Positions 1 through 12,991 are shown, counted from the stretch's first letter. The stretch is DNA of 64,000 nucleotides from Cryptomeria japonica (GCF_030272615.1 NC_081407.1:437070230-437134229); one strand, 5' to 3'. Notes: generated by a model not told the origin, from the sequence alone. Numbers and translations: made by a program.

Positions 1-1369
1 GCACTTCCTCGTGATCAAAGATGCGAGGATTTTAATGACCGCATCATTGCAAGATTGTGCTGCGTGTTATTGGCGAAAACCGACAAGATTAGCCATGTAA
101 CTGGACGAAAGAATTTTGATATCGGTTCACAGGCGGTAAAGGTCGGTCTACTAACGGTCCCATCAATTTGGACGTGCTCAGAGTGAATGGAGGTTTTTTA
201 TCCTGAGGTAAAAGGTGCTCGACTTTTAAGTCCTGGAAGAGTTAACGGGCAGTATGCAAAGCGGTAAAGAGTGAATAGATTAGACGACCCTTGTATTCCC
301 ACGATGGAAGTTGCTGGGAGATTACGGACCGCGGCATCACGAGATGATGCCACATGTCTCGGGCTGATCAGGAAGACTTACAAAGAGGTTGTTGATGGAC
401 TTTGGTCGATGGATGATATGGTATTGTTCAGTCAGGATTTTGTGGGTCCACAGATACAGATGGAAAGTCAAAATGCAACATCTCACACTCCATCCGAAGG
501 TGTCAGGGCGATAACGACATGACTCAAATGGTTTTGCTCCTACCAATTTTTGGTTAAAGAACTATGATTCACATGTGCCAGCGCATGGACGTGTGAACAT
601 TTTTGAAACAGAATTGTATATGACCTTTTAGGGATAATTATCAAAGAATGAATTGGTTGTTAACAAGTGTCTTTTGGCCTGAAGCTTGTTGCTCCCTTGT
701 TTTCTATAAAAGGGAATTCAAGGCCATTAGTTAGGGTCCGAATTTTTTGAGAAAGATCTCTGTAAAATAGATCTATTTTGTAGGGTTAGGTCCTAGGTAG
801 TTCTAAATAGTCGTAGGAAATAACATGGACTGTAATGTTATTTTGCAGAGCAAAAAGAAATAGAATAGTTGCGAGTTTCCTTTTTCGAGTGGGTTATTCT
901 GTATTTGAATTTGTTGGATATCATTTGATAAACGATAGCTTATGATATTAATGCAAATATATTTTCCTAATCTTTACTCTCCTGTGTGCGATTTTGTCTT
1001 CTTTTAAGCAAATGGGATGAAGGGTTTCGTTTGTTTGTTGCATTGTTATGATGTATGTATTCTACTAGTCAATGCTTTAGTCCAAGGGGTTAGTTAAAAT
1101 GCTTGAATGAGATTACAGAGAAAATAAGGCTTGCAATAGGATTTGATAAGCAGTTCAGATGAAGGATCATAAGTAGAGCAATATTGTAAGGCAGTATTGT
1201 TTTAGGCTAGACCAGCTATTAGATGAAATTTTATCATATTTTCAGTAACACTTTTCATAGGCTCTGTAACCCAAGTGAATAAGGCATTGGTATTCGCTAG
1301 CAAATGTCATTAGGTTTTCAGCTTCCGGTTTATCTTCTTTATGATTTCTTAGAACGAATCTTATAAATA
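1..1369 (+). other. unclassified retroelement-like sequence
   Basis: Two plus-strand open frames (1-186 and 271-522, the second 83 codons from its first ATG) lie in one broken reading direction, but I recognise no domain in either. They are followed by AT-rich sequence with a strong TATA box at 705-714 and a downstream stretch that resembles the U3/R part of an LTR. This order (end of a coding region, then a promoter-bearing noncoding block) would suit the 3' end of a plus-strand LTR retroelement. I could not find matching LTR ends, a polypurine tract or a second LTR. The call is an inference with low confidence. Confidence 0.25.
705..714 (+). promoter_or_regulatory. TATA-box-like motif (TATAAAAGGG)
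   Basis: The sequence TATAAAAGGG is a strong plant TATA box. It sits in a non-coding block after two open frames and may be the promoter of an LTR. No transcript evidence is available. Confidence 0.35.
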
Positions 1370-1700
1370 TCAGATTATCATTTGATAAGTTTTATGTGTT
1401 TTCTGAAAGTTGTCCCACCCTCTCTCATACTCCAGTTTAAGGTTGAGGATCACTGAAGGATTTTCCATCCTTGAGCATTCTCCCTTTCTATCGAGTCTTA
1501 TTATGAGATAATCTGCTTTTTTTCCAGTAAGTTCTTGAGTATCGTTGCAAAGAGCAGGAGATATTACTGAAGGGATCACCCTCCCTGGTTCTACAGAGCC
1601 TAAAGTGCAGAAGGACTCTCTTTCCTTGTTATTGTTGGTCCAAGCCTGATAGATATTGATAGTTGGAGGTGTCTCTCCATAGATATTTGGAAGAAATCAG
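1370..1700 (-). other. unrecognised open frame of about 110 codons
   Basis: Read on the minus strand, a frame stays open from a TGA near 1700 down to a stop at about 1370. The GTG near 1579 is only an arbitrary internal start. The composition looks protein-like (charged, with motifs such as GKKADYLIIRLDRKGE), but I do not recognise a family. It lies downstream of the SRP68-like exons on the same strand. It does not resemble the next expected part of SRP68, so it is more likely a transposon scrap or chance. Confidence 0.2.
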
Positions 1701-1991
1701 CTCGGTCTCTGCCTTGTAGCAGTGTAAACCCGTCATCGATTTTGGGAACCAACATAATGAATGACACATAAAAAAGCTATATACAATAGATTACATTTAT
1801 ATTATCCAACATAACATATAATACATGGTGCCAAAAAAAACACACTATCCAACATAGAGAATGAAAATTAAATCTAACATAGATAAAAGATTCTTAAGAA
1901 CACTATTCTCTGTCAACTCATTATTCTCAAGGCTATTCAAAAATAAATAAAAATTGATAAGACTATGAAACCTACTTCCAATTTTTCCTAC

Positions 1992-2170
1992 AAAAGGTCA
2001 AGCGCTGGGCCTTTTTGAGTGCTAAGGTCCAGAAGCTTAGAACTCTCTATGTTTGATTGTCCCATTTTGTATAAACAATATCGAATATTTGGTTCTAACT
2101 CTTCAACACGTTGTCGACACAAGACCTGATTTTCAATATCCCCAAACTTTCCTAGTTCATCATAAACAAT
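1992..2170 (-). CDS. SRP68: SRP68-like exon (signal recognition particle 68 kDa subunit)
   Basis: This 179-bp minus-strand exon encodes a stretch containing YDELGKFGDIENQVLCRQ and then RVEELEPNIRYCLYKMG, ending in GPALDL. That is the conserved middle region of eukaryotic SRP68, the SRP subunit that binds 7S RNA with SRP72 during co-translational targeting to the ER. The 5' end follows a pyrimidine-rich tract ending in AG. The 3' end is a GT donor (GTAGGA) that splits a Phe codon at the expected LF position. A second exon lies about 650 bp upstream (2823-2908). No following SRP68 exon is visible in the remaining 2 kb, so the gene is partial here: either it continues outside the window across a long intron, or it is a captured or broken copy. 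Confidence 0.72.
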
Positions 2171-2822
2171 CTTGTATGACAAAGATGAAATCTACCATGA
2201 GTCCTTTTATCTAAAAATTCAAATATACTTCACAAATAGATAGAAAACCAAACAAAAATAGTAAAGCCAAATCTTATCATTCTCTATAGTAACAACAAAA
2301 CAAATCAAATAATTTTGAATTTTTTGGGGAGAAGTGGTAGGCAGTAAATGATTAGGTAAAGCAGCACAAGAAAGATGAAAGAGAAGTCTACAAAATCCAT
2401 GCAAATTACAAGTGAAGCCAACATAAAAATTTGTTGTAACTAGGAAGAGACAGGTGTAGACAATGATAGACATAATGAGTAAATGCTAGAAAAATAATGC
2501 AGTTAAAACTAAATAATCAAGAAGAGATGAAGAAATGTGATAAGTAGTAGAATATGACACATCAATTTTCGACACTAACCAACCAGACAAAATGGAACCT
2601 TGTAAAATGCATAAAAAATGCATTCATCCTGACACCAAGCAATAAGATTGATGCATACTAATACAAAATAAACAAAAAAGAATCTAGATATATGGCCTCT
2701 TATTCAACAACCATACCACAATTTCATAACTATTTTAATGCAGAATATGACTCATTCAATGTTTATAGTTGTCATGGACAAAACCTTCACTAGAATAATG
2801 GGCATAAAAGGTTAGGACAAAC

Positions 2823-2908
2823 CTAGCACGTTTAAAATCCATCAAAGTTGTTTCCCAATTTTGATCTCGCTCCAATAGCAGTCTTCCCTTCATATGACAT
2901 GCATATGC
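2823..2908 (-). CDS. SRP68: SRP68-like exon, upstream of the previous one
   Basis: This 86-bp minus-strand exon encodes AYACHMKGRLLLERDQNW and continues to FKRAR, the SRP68 segment that directly precedes the part encoded at 1992-2170. Borders are visible: the acceptor ends in CAG before the GCA codon, and the donor after GCTAG reads GTTTGT. With these borders it ends in phase 2, while the next exon appears to start in phase 0. Either one border is misjudged or the copy carries a small indel. No upstream N-terminal exon was found before the gypsy element begins at 4083. Confidence 0.65.
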
Positions 2909-4082
2909 CTGCTGACAACATGATGAAGAATTAAACTTCAACTATCCATATACAACCAAGATTTTAAAAAAGGGATATTATCACACAAAAATAACATCTA
3001 AAAATTTCTTACTTCCCAAAACAAACCCAAATAATATAAAATCTAAGTGTGCATCAAGTCACTATTAAATTGGACTAAACATTAGCCATATTTTAATAAT
3101 GTATCAATGCAAATACTAATAAAAGAACACTACAATAGAGACCAATTGGAAAGGATGCCCATATAGGAATTTCAGATCCTCTATTTTTAACTGTTCAGAC
3201 CAGTACAATGAGCATCAACTAATCATAAATGTTGCGAGCACTAGTACAAAAAAAACAATATATGACTAAAAAACTACTAAAAAATGCATACACAAGACAA
3301 CCATGGCAATGAGATAGTGATTAGTGTACTCATAAAGGCAAAGCAATTTGTTATAGCTATGAGTCATAAAACACAGTCATTAATGACTCTGTTCTACAAC
3401 AGGGGTATGGGTTTCTATCACTGCTATGTCAAACCTTAGAACACCAAATAGATAGTGATCATAAGACTTGATATTCATAATAAATGGATCAATCCTTAAC
3501 TTAAAAGCAGATTTTTTATAAAGAAAAGACAGTCATTGTTTGAAAATCTATAAGCATCAATGAATAAACATAGTTAAGACCAAGGACAACCTTAGATAAT
3601 AGAAACGCAGTCTTCCCAATAGTCAACACAATCTAAGATTATAGAAGATCTTAGCAATACATAACAATATGAAGCCAATGCATTGAAGAGTCATATACAG
3701 ACACAAAAGATAAAGTACTATGATGGACAATACATGAGCATAACCATGTACAGTTCCTTTGAGTCCAGTAATAGTGTACCTAAGAAGCATTTCAAGAGGT
3801 AGTTTAAAAAATAAAGAGATGAATAACTAACTCATGCATCAATCAGGAGATTAAATTTAGAGAGTTTTGGAGCAATACAAGCAGTACAAGTGTAGCTTGA
3901 GGCCCTATTAAGGTTGCATATGAATTAAGACTCACTAAGACTCAGTTTGCATTATTTTGAAGATTCTTTTTGCATTCTCTTAAGGAAATTTTGACACATG
4001 AAGACAAAGACATGCAAAGTTGATGAGGTAAGGGTTAGTTCAGAAAGAAAAGAGAGAAATTTGTGTATATCAATCATTAAAC
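2909..4082. other. AT-rich non-coding stretch
   Basis: I see no gene or recognisable repeat here. If the SRP68 copy is real, this is upstream intron sequence of that minus-strand gene. The gypsy LTR begins at its right edge. Confidence 0.5.
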
Positions 4083-7000
4083 TGGTTCTAAGGAGTTGAA
4101 TCACCCTAGTGAAATAGGTGTGAACATGAATGACCATGGCACTTCAAATTAAAGTATTGAAACAAACTCTCCAAACTAAGCATTGCATATGGCTTATTTT
4201 ATCTAATAAACTAGAAGCAAGAATAATATTCCAATCTCCCGTCCAATTTTTTTTTTAAATCCATAACATTCTAATTTGGCAAACCTGCAAGAGTTGGCCA
4301 CAATCCAAAAGTTCTGGTAGTTTTATACTTTCTTCTTGCTTAATATCTTGATTCATGCCATGACAACCAACTAGACAATGATTGACCCATCTTATTTATA
4401 GAATTTAAAGCAAGCTACAACATACCACAAATCAAATATGATTCTCAGGTAACCAAACCAATGCTTCTTTATAGAAAATTCTCAACTTTCCAAAATATAT
4501 CTTATTGTACATGATTTATAAATTTAATGATTAACAATATGCTCATAAGTAACACAATAATGAAGATAAATGTTGTTGCTATGACCATTCGGTTAAAATA
4601 ATGATAGTGAACCTTGACGTTTTTTGTGGATCTGATACACTCAATTTTTCAATAGCTTCAAGACATTGATATTGCAATTTATTGGAGTAGTTGTAGTTGG
4701 ATCCAACTACAAATAAAATAACATCTGCTACAACCATAATACCTCACAACATGCACAAACTATGGCCTTCTACTCTACCTCGGTAGAAGACAAGACAACT
4801 ATATGATGGAGTTTTCTTTGCAATGAAACATGTCCTAATTTCATGAAAAATGCATAACTAGTGTAAAGACGTAATTTATTCTAAATTCAATTATGAAACA
4901 AAATACTCTTTATTCTTAAATAAACTCATAATTCTTCTAATAAGTCTATTTCTTACACTTTTCCATCCTAAGCTCTTGTTGATGATTCCAATGATATTAT
5001 AATAAACACGAGATTTCTATAAATAGATCAAGATTCTTCATTCAATAGGAAATTGTAGTAGTATCTTAATCCTATCTACATACAATACTTAGGCCTTTCT
5101 AATACCTTAAGTTTAAATAACAAAACATAAAGAAAAGGACGAGATGCGTACTTTGATCTGCAATCCAAGCTATCTTCAATACAATCTTTAGAATGAAGAT
5201 GAGACCAAGATTCAGGTGCTTTTTCTACCCAACCTTAAAGCTTACACTTCCCCAGAAATCTTGGTCAATCAAGAATACCCGACCTTGCACTAATTGCTTA
5301 GGGAAAAGAATTCGATAGACAAGATGGACTCTAGTGCGTGCCTAGAATGATGCATGCATTTTTAATTTTCTAATTCAATAAAGAAACAAGCATGATCAAT
5401 CAAGGATATGGTAGAGAGCATAAATAAATCCATCTATTTCAATGGTCAATGAGCTACTTGGCCGAGTATAATGCTATGCATAGCAATAAAATGTAGTTTG
5501 GAAAAGAAAACTATTTTCTCTATGATTCCACATTTGGCACCCATCCGGAAGGTAACTTTCCCCACGAATACAAACATACTAGCTTGCTAAGTTCATATGA
5601 TATCGAAGATAAATATAAAGAAGAAATTCTCTCATTTACATATATATTAAAGCTGAAAAGAAAACAATCTTTCGTTTACAACTATTTATATTTGACAAGG
5701 AAGCAATCTTTCATAGATAAGCAATATACATCTAAAAAGAGAACGATCTTTCACTCCTATTTTTATTTTCAAGTAAATTAAGACAAGAATTAAAATAAGA
5801 AGGTGTAACACATGAATGTATAATTACATATAACCGAGTAGAATATGAGTACACATTCTTTCTTCAAATAAGATATTAAATTTGATACTAACATGTGTTT
5901 TTTATGACTTATGAATTCAACTATCTAAATTCAGTAAATTTTTTACAACAGGTATTAAATAAGACGATATTTCATAATGCATATCCCTATATGGCATTTT
6001 CAAATGAAATATCTAAATAAAATCATCATGACTTTTAATGCATGGAACTAAATCTAAGTTTAACTATTTTCTTCAATATTGATCTAAAGCAAGCACATCT
6101 CACGATAATTCTATTCTTATTTTCTAAATTTATAGTAAACTATAGCTTGATTGAGAGCCTACCTGTGAATTCTAGATTCAAATTCCAAATGATAGATGCT
6201 AAATATCCTATGGAAATCTTCTTACTGTGTTTCCTTTTTTCTTGATTGCTCTATATTCTTCTCCTATTCTGTATAATACTGTCGTTGTCTGTGTTTATCT
6301 TCTCACTATCTTTTTGGTATTCTCCTCCTCCTCATTCTGTGAGCTAGAGCCACCTATTTATGCTAATTGCGAGCTATATTATCTCCTATGTTTTGGGATC
6401 ATCTAAACCACCATCGACTGTTTCTTGTGCAAACTACCCTACACGTCTAAGTTTACCAAGGCATGTGGCAAACCAAATGCACCAGGTCTAATAGTCCATA
6501 TTCCACCCAACGACTTTCCTTCTTAACTCACTATTAGCAACAGTCGACATCATTGTTTAACGTCTCTCCTCACATGGATCGGAATCCTCTAAACTTGCCA
6601 CATAATAATTTGATTGCAGTTCGGTTATATTAGTCTAACCACCGCACTTTGCATTCCTTATTTGATGACAAAGATGCATAGTATTAAACATGCATCTTCT
6701 GCTTGAATTTAAAACATGATCCACCACCTTAATATATCTTTAACAGTCCTTGTTTAACTTGAACTCTACAAACACGGTTTGTTTGTTACATGCAACACTC
6801 ATGTTAAAATCAAACTCTACATTGTGGTAGCATTCTTGAGAAGTTTGTGTTCACTACAACTCTATGTGTTTGTTCTGTTGCAAGTCGATATTCTCATTAT
6901 GTCCATCTGCAAGATGTGTTAATACGTGGGATAGTCACCACATTACTGTTTAATGATGCCATATTAAATGGCAGTCGCTGCATGCGTAAGTGAAGATTAG

Positions 7001-7181
7001 GGTGGGTAGTCGGTAGTAATACTGACTCCTCCCTAACATTATGGGGGGTAGTCGATATTACTATTGATTATCCTCCATGCAATGTTTCTTTTAAAACATG
7101 CGATAAAAAGATAAGTCCGCCAACCATATGGTTAATATGCCTTTTAATAAATCACTATTTATTATAACACACACACACACA

Positions 7182-7214
<33 letters not shown>

Positions 7215-7367
7215 ATATATAAACAATTGAAATTTCATAAATCTAAACTAATCAAATTTCATGAATAATCAAATATATATTTATATATATATATATATTA
7301 TAATTACATATGTATATACAAGTATATGATCGAGTTATTATTCGAACTCATATACATATATAATATG

Positions 7368-7410
<43 letters not shown>

Positions 7411-7935
7411 ATGTAAACAAATAAATATATTGTTTCACCAAATCACACATTTTTGCACAAAACAATGAGTATTCATAGGGTCAATGTTCATTTTTTTTTC
7501 AATCACTAACAAATTACCTTCTTATTGAACAATAAAACATATCATTTTTCCATCATTCATGCAACTTCAATCACAACTCAAACCATGCAACGAATGCACA
7601 CATAAAGATGTATATATTACAATGGTGTGTGATATGCCATCTACTCTAGCGAAATCCAAGGGCTAAAACAACTCTACCTAAACGATGTTCTCGCCTTCAT
7701 CTGCATTCACCTGTTCTTGCATTCACTTGCACTCAATTGCTCATTAGCAATGACGATCCCAATTTCACAATAAGAATAATATTGATCATTCAATTGTATG
7801 TAAATCATTTCATTGCATTCAATCTCCTATCTTTTTCATTAACAATTCCATTTCTATTTCAATTTTATTGAAAAAAATGAAAAGTAAACATTATTTTTCT
7901 AATAAAATAATTATTGATAAATATGGTTCGTGACA
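4083..7935 (-). repeat. 3' LTR of the gypsy element (3.85 kb)
   Basis: This block is colinear with 13304-18243 at high identity. In plus orientation it starts TGGTTCTAAGG and ends GTTCGTGACA, giving TG..CA ends. It contains no protein domain. Near its right half is a microsatellite cluster (7168-7215 and 7370-7411) at the same place where the other LTR is expanded. At 3.85 kb it is long for a chromovirus LTR. Confidence 0.88.
7165..7411. repeat. microsatellite cluster (CA)n, (TA)n, (GTAT)n, (GT)n
   Basis: Short runs of CA, TA, GTAT and GT repeats are separated by AT-rich sequence within the 3' LTR. The equivalent block in the 5' LTR (17403-17715) is longer and differently arranged, which shows length change after insertion. 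Confidence 0.85.
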
Positions 7936-8135
7936 TCCTTCCACACTTGAAAGAGACATCGACCCGGTGTCTTATTATCTATCAATAAGCACATATTATC
8001 TCAACATCATAAAATATTAACCATACATCATAGTCTCAAATATAACAATAAAAATAACATACATGCTATCCAAGTTCACAACATGTAAATCGAATCAGAG
8101 TATCAAGGTATCTCATGTAATAAGCAAATACTTTT

Positions 8136-9395
8136 CTAAGAGAGCAAATGAGGAAAATGACGGTCAATCATCTCAACATCCTCCCATGTAGCACTATCCT
8201 TAGAATATTGGTCCCACTGGACCTTATACTGAGTGAAATCTCTTCTACGTAGCTTTAGGCTACGTTGATCTAGGATTCAGATGGGCTCCACCAGTACCAC
8301 CCCTGGATCCTGTCCCTGTAAAGATCGCCAATCAAGAATATGAGATGCATCGGAATGATAAGGTTTCAACAAAGAAAATTGGAACACATTATGGATTCGA
8401 GCTAGAGCAAGTGGTAAAACTAATCTATAAGCAACTGGATTAATGACTTCCAGCACATCAAAGGGTCCCACCTATCTTGGTGCCAACTTTGATGATTTCC
8501 CAAATGAGATAGAGCTCTTATGGGACTTGACTCTCAAAAAGACTTTATCTCCTGCAACAAATTGTCTGAATGTCCTTTTTTTATCAGCATATCTCTTTTG
8601 TCTATCAGCTGCCTCCTTCAACCTACTCTTGATCAACATCATTTGCTCATCCATTTCCTTGAGAAAATCAGGACCAATGATGATCATATCTTCCTTTCTA
8701 TCCCAACTAATGGGTGTGCGACACTTTCGTCCATAGAGTGCCTCAAAAGGTGCCATCCCTAAAGATGCATGAAAAGAGTTGTTATATGCAAACTCAACCA
8801 AAGGCAAATACTCCTCCCACTTGTACTGTTGATCCATGCAAAACATTCATAGAAGATCTTCCACAACCTGATTAACCCTTTCCGTTTGACCATCTGTCTG
8901 AGGATGATATGCTGAACTAAAGTTCAGTTTGGTTCCCAAAGCTACATTCAGTGTTGTCCAAAACCTAGATGTCATCCTGGTATCCCTATATGAAATAATG
9001 GTTTCTGGTACACCATGCAATCAAAATATTTCTTGCACAAATTTCTTTGCAAGAACAAATGATCCACCCTTGAGATTTCCAGGTATGAAATGTGCAACTT
9101 TCGTCAACTTATCAACAACTACTAAGATGGTATCATGCTTGCTTTTTCTCATAGGTAATCCTTGGATAAAATCCATACTGATTACTTGCCACTTATACTC
9201 TGGTATAACATGTTGAAACAAAAGTCCTGCAGAATGAACATGCTCAACTTTCACTCGCCGACATTCCAAATATTGTGCCACATACTCAATCACCTCTTTC
9301 TTGAGTTTAAGCCAAAAATACAAAAATATCAAATCAACTACCATCTTTGTTACTCCAGGATGTCCTGAATAAGGTGCATTGTGCACCTCAGGCAA
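8136..9395 (-). pseudogene. gypsy integrase with chromodomain-like tail, broken
   Basis: This is the C-terminal part of pol, in one frame interrupted by stops near 9018, 8847, 8472 and 8274. The HHCC zinc-binding region is present as H..H, but the first Cys of the CxxC pair is replaced (AQYLEC). Candidate catalytic residues are the Asp in SMDFIQGLP, the Asp in SYRDTRMTSRFW and the Glu in HPQTDGQTERVNQ. A GPFDVLE..YRL C-terminal domain follows. The final YKVQWDQYS..TWED segment resembles a chromodomain, which in this family directs integration to heterochromatin. The frame ends with a TAG at 8136-8138. Several stops look like CGA-to-TGA changes, so no functional protein is expected. Confidence 0.85.
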
Positions 9396-11799
9396 TATTA
9401 ATTTCCTTAAATCTCCACCTTCAGGTGTACATCCTTCCTTGGTACCTCAAAATACCATCAGGTTCCAACTCATATCCATCAAATCAGTGATCTGGAGGAT
9501 ATACTCCCAAGGCTTGCTTATCCCTTAGGTAATGCTCATCTTCAGAAAGATTTTGCAGCACTTGCTGCTTCAAGTTTGACCTTGTAGTAACCATAGCAAG
9601 TAGATGTGTTCTCCTACTGAGAGCATCTGCTACCCTATTTTCCTTTCCTTTTATATATTCAAACCCAAAATCATACTCACTTAGGAATTCAAGTCACCTT
9701 CTCTGTCTTGCATTTAGGTTAGGCTGTGTAAAGATATATTTCAGCCCTAAGTGGTCTGTCTTTAGCTGAAATGGCTTCCCTAAAAGGTAATGCTTCCACA
9801 TTTGTAATGTATGAACAATAACTAAGAGCTCCAAGTCATGTGGTGCATAATTTAATTCATATTGCTTTAATTTCCTAGATTCAAAAGCAACCACCTTTCC
9901 TTCCTACATTAACACTACTCCTACACCTTCACCTAAGGCATCTGTAATCACTATGAAGTGTCCATTAGGATTTGGTATAGTCAAGACTGGTGTTGTTGTC
10001 AATTTCTGCTTCAAGAGCTGAAATGACTCTTCACACTTCTCAGTCCACTCAAATTTGTTTTCCTTCTTCTGAAGTGAAGTGATAGGTGCTGCTATCTTTG
10101 AAAAACCTTCCACATACTTCTTGTAATATCTTGCAAGACCCATAAAACTTTTGACCTTTGTAACACTCTAAGGTGTTGGCCAATCAACAATTGCCTCTAT
10201 CTTTGCAGGATCAATTGAAATTCCTTCAACAGATATAACATGACCTAAGTAGTGCACCTTTTCCTGAAAGAAAGCACACTTTGAAAAGTTTCCAAAAAGC
10301 TTTCGATCTCTTAATCATTGCAAGACTATCCTTAAGTGATTCTTGTGTTCCTCTTCATTCTTAGAATAGATCACTATATCATCAATGAATATAAGCACAA
10401 AATCATCCAGGTACTCTCTAAAAATATTGTTCATAAGGTTCATGAATGTTGTTGGGGCATTGGTTAAACCAAAAGGTACAACTGTAAACTCATAGTGTCC
10501 ATACCGAGTTCGAAATGTTGTCTTAGGAATATCCTCATCCTTAATCCTTAGCTGATGGTAACCTAATCGAAGATCAATCTCAGAGAATATTGTTACACCC
10601 TTCATTTGGTCAAAAATTTCATCTATCCTTGGCAAAGGATATCTATTCTTAATGGTTACCTTGTTTAACATCCCGTAGTCAATACATAACCTCAAAGTAC
10701 CATCCTTCTTCTTCATGAAGATCACTGGTGAACCCCACGGGGATACAATAGGTCTTATGAAACCTTGCCTAAGCAATTCTTGCAATTGAGCCTTAAGCTC
10801 ATATAATTCCATGGTTGTCATTCTAAATGGAGCGTTAGATTGTGGCTCAGTTTCAGATAAGAGTTCTATAGAGAAATCAAATTCCCTTTTTGGTGGTAAC
10901 TTTGTAAGGTCTTCCGGAAAAAGATCCAATAACTCTCTAAGAACTAGATAATCCTTAGGGCTCTTCTTGGCATTATCCAAGTCACTTACAATGACAACAA
11001 ATATGGAACATCCTTTCCTTTGGGCTTTCTTAAGTTGCATACCTGAGATGTGTCTCAATTCAAGAGGCTTTTGAGACCCAAGAATCTCAACCGGATTTCC
11101 AAAATCATCTATACAACTAACAACCTTATCCTCACAGTTTACTAAAGCTTTGTGCTCAGTTAACCAATTGATACCTAAGATCACATCATAGGATCCTAGT
11201 GGTGCCAAATATAGATTAACTTGAGTTTGGAAACTAGGAAGCTTTAAATCACTGCGAAATAGACATGAATCTACCCTCTTCTCTGCTCGATTTCCATATT
11301 GAACCATCCATGCATTTGACATATAACCAGGTCTAATAGATAATCTAGAAACTACTTTAGGATCAATAAAGCATTCAGTAGCTCTTGTATCTATCAAAAT
11401 AGAAACTGATTGACCTGTCATTTGGATAGGTGAAGCTTGAAAATCAGCCTGGCGGTTGTCAATCGGTGCATGAATCTGATGTTGCGAAGCTCCTCGCTGA
11501 TTTCCTCCTGTTTGTGCAGTGGTACGTTGCAGACAGTTTGAAGCATAATGATTTCTCCCACAGTTGTAACATCCATCTTTAGGTCCTAGGTGTCCACCTG
11601 ACCTATTCTTCTCAAAGTTTTGCCTAGTATTGGGATTAGTATAGTTGGTGTTACTATTTACATTCTTGTTTCCATCCTGGTTCACTCTTCCTTTCTCTTG
11701 AGTGTTAGCTCCTCTTTTTAGATTCCTCATCTGTCGGTTGCCCTTTTGATGATAATTATTTTGAAAATTCCTATTTCTAATACCTGATTTGGTATTCAC
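9396..11799 (-). pseudogene. gypsy nucleocapsid zinc knuckle, protease, RT and RNase H, broken
   Basis: An uninterrupted 494-codon frame (11799-10315) holds a zinc knuckle, an aspartic protease and the RT. The knuckle is [13 protein letters not shown], one residue shorter than the usual CX2CX4HX4C. The protease active site reads [11 protein letters not shown] where DTGA is expected. The RT has [15 protein letters not shown] and the catalytic [10 protein letters not shown]. The RNase H region follows in the same frame after stops near 10312, 10169 and 9901, with YYKKYVEGFSKIAAP, TDALGEGVGVVL and the DHLGLKYI segment. A TGA replaces the Trp after ARQRR, and another stop lies near 9490. A frameshift separates this part from the integrase. 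The DTG-to-DTR change alone should abolish protease activity. Confidence 0.88.
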
Positions 11800-12529
11800 A
11801 TTCTTCGGAAATTTGCCAGTTGCTGCAACTTCTGTTCTTGTTTAGTTGCTTTCACAAAGACTTCCTCCATAGTAAATGGATTATGAATATCCACTTCTGA
11901 TCCAATGTGAGTCCTCAAACCCGAGATGAACTTCCGGATGCGGAATCGTTCATCCATCTGGTATTGTGGAACATACTTTAGGAGATTGGTGAACTTCTCC
12001 CAATATTGAGTAACTGCCATACCACCTTGTGTCAGATTCTGGAATTTAGTCATCTTCTTGTCGAAGAATAACAGAGGAAGCCACCTCTTCCTAAATGATT
12101 TTAAAAATAGTTCCCAAGTAATATCACCAGGCTGTAACTTCTTCTTAGATTTCTCATTGTCCCACCATGTCCCAACTTCTCCAGTAAGCTGATAAGTAGC
12201 CCATACTGCTTTAGTTTCATTGGACATGTTATGAAGCTCAAAATACTTCTCCATCTCAATTACCCAAGCTTCAACACCATCACCAATGGTCTTACCATCG
12301 AACTTAGGTGGAGCTATCCTCTTCAAATCTTTGGCCAACTCCCCTTCAATCCTAGCTCGATAATCAGGTTGTTCCTCAGCTCTAGGAATTTCATTTTGAA
12401 CCTCACCAACCCTTCGAACTTCTTGTTTGATTCCATCCATCCTACCATTCCGTTGATCAAAAGATCAAGAATCTGATCAAGTCTTTCATTTCCATTGCTT
12501 GATCCAGCTCTTGTAGTTCTAGAACCCAT
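11796..12529 (-). pseudogene. gypsy gag (retrotrans_gag), frameshifted
   Basis: The start region (12529, MGSRTTRAGSSNGNERLDQI) and the main gag body (12440-11796, 214 codons) lie in different frames that overlap near 12440-12450, so a frameshift sits there. The body has the capsid-like pattern of plant gypsy gag: APPKFDG near its start, VEAWVIEMEKYF, TGEVGTWWDN, FRKRWLP and LTQGGMAVTQYWEKF. It would form the particle that packages the element RNA. It overlaps the nucleocapsid/pol frame by an ATGA at 11796-11799, so pol expression would originally have needed a frameshift or re-initiation, unless this is another mutation. Confidence 0.85.
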
Positions 12530-12991
12530 TGCAATTCAATAATTCCCGCACCAAGGAATGTTTCTTTAGCGAAATATGTCGGCAAGGGCTACAATATCCA
12601 TAGTCTCTAACCAAACAAAATTTCCTATAAAATCTACCTTATACACTATGCTCATAGAGTACAATAGAATAATGTCTATCTTTCACAATGAACAAGACAT
12701 TATAATACCAGTAAAGGACATAGTTAAATAAATCAAACATCCATTGCGTCTAGGTTCTTATGATAACTATAATTGTTATATAAACTAAGGTCTAAACTAC
12801 AATTATTCATCATAAGAAACATACTTAAAAGTGCTCATCTCCACTTATTATGACACCAAACTGATTATAAAATAGCAACTTTATTTATTGATTGTAATAA
12901 GTGACATTACATAATTATTAGATCACTCTACACATGGAGTCAAGGGGGTATACCCTTCTGACTCATCAGAATTAAGTGGGGTATATCCTTC
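12530..12991 (-). other. gypsy leader with a possible primer-binding site
   Basis: This is non-coding sequence between gag and the next block. On the minus strand, TTTGGTGTCATAATAAG at about 12848-12864 resembles a degraded initiator-Met tRNA primer-binding site (consensus TGGTATCAGAGC). It is preceded by an AATAAA-rich stretch ending AATCAG. If genuine, the 5' LTR would extend to about 12868 rather than stopping at 13304. The match is only partial. Confidence 0.35.
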
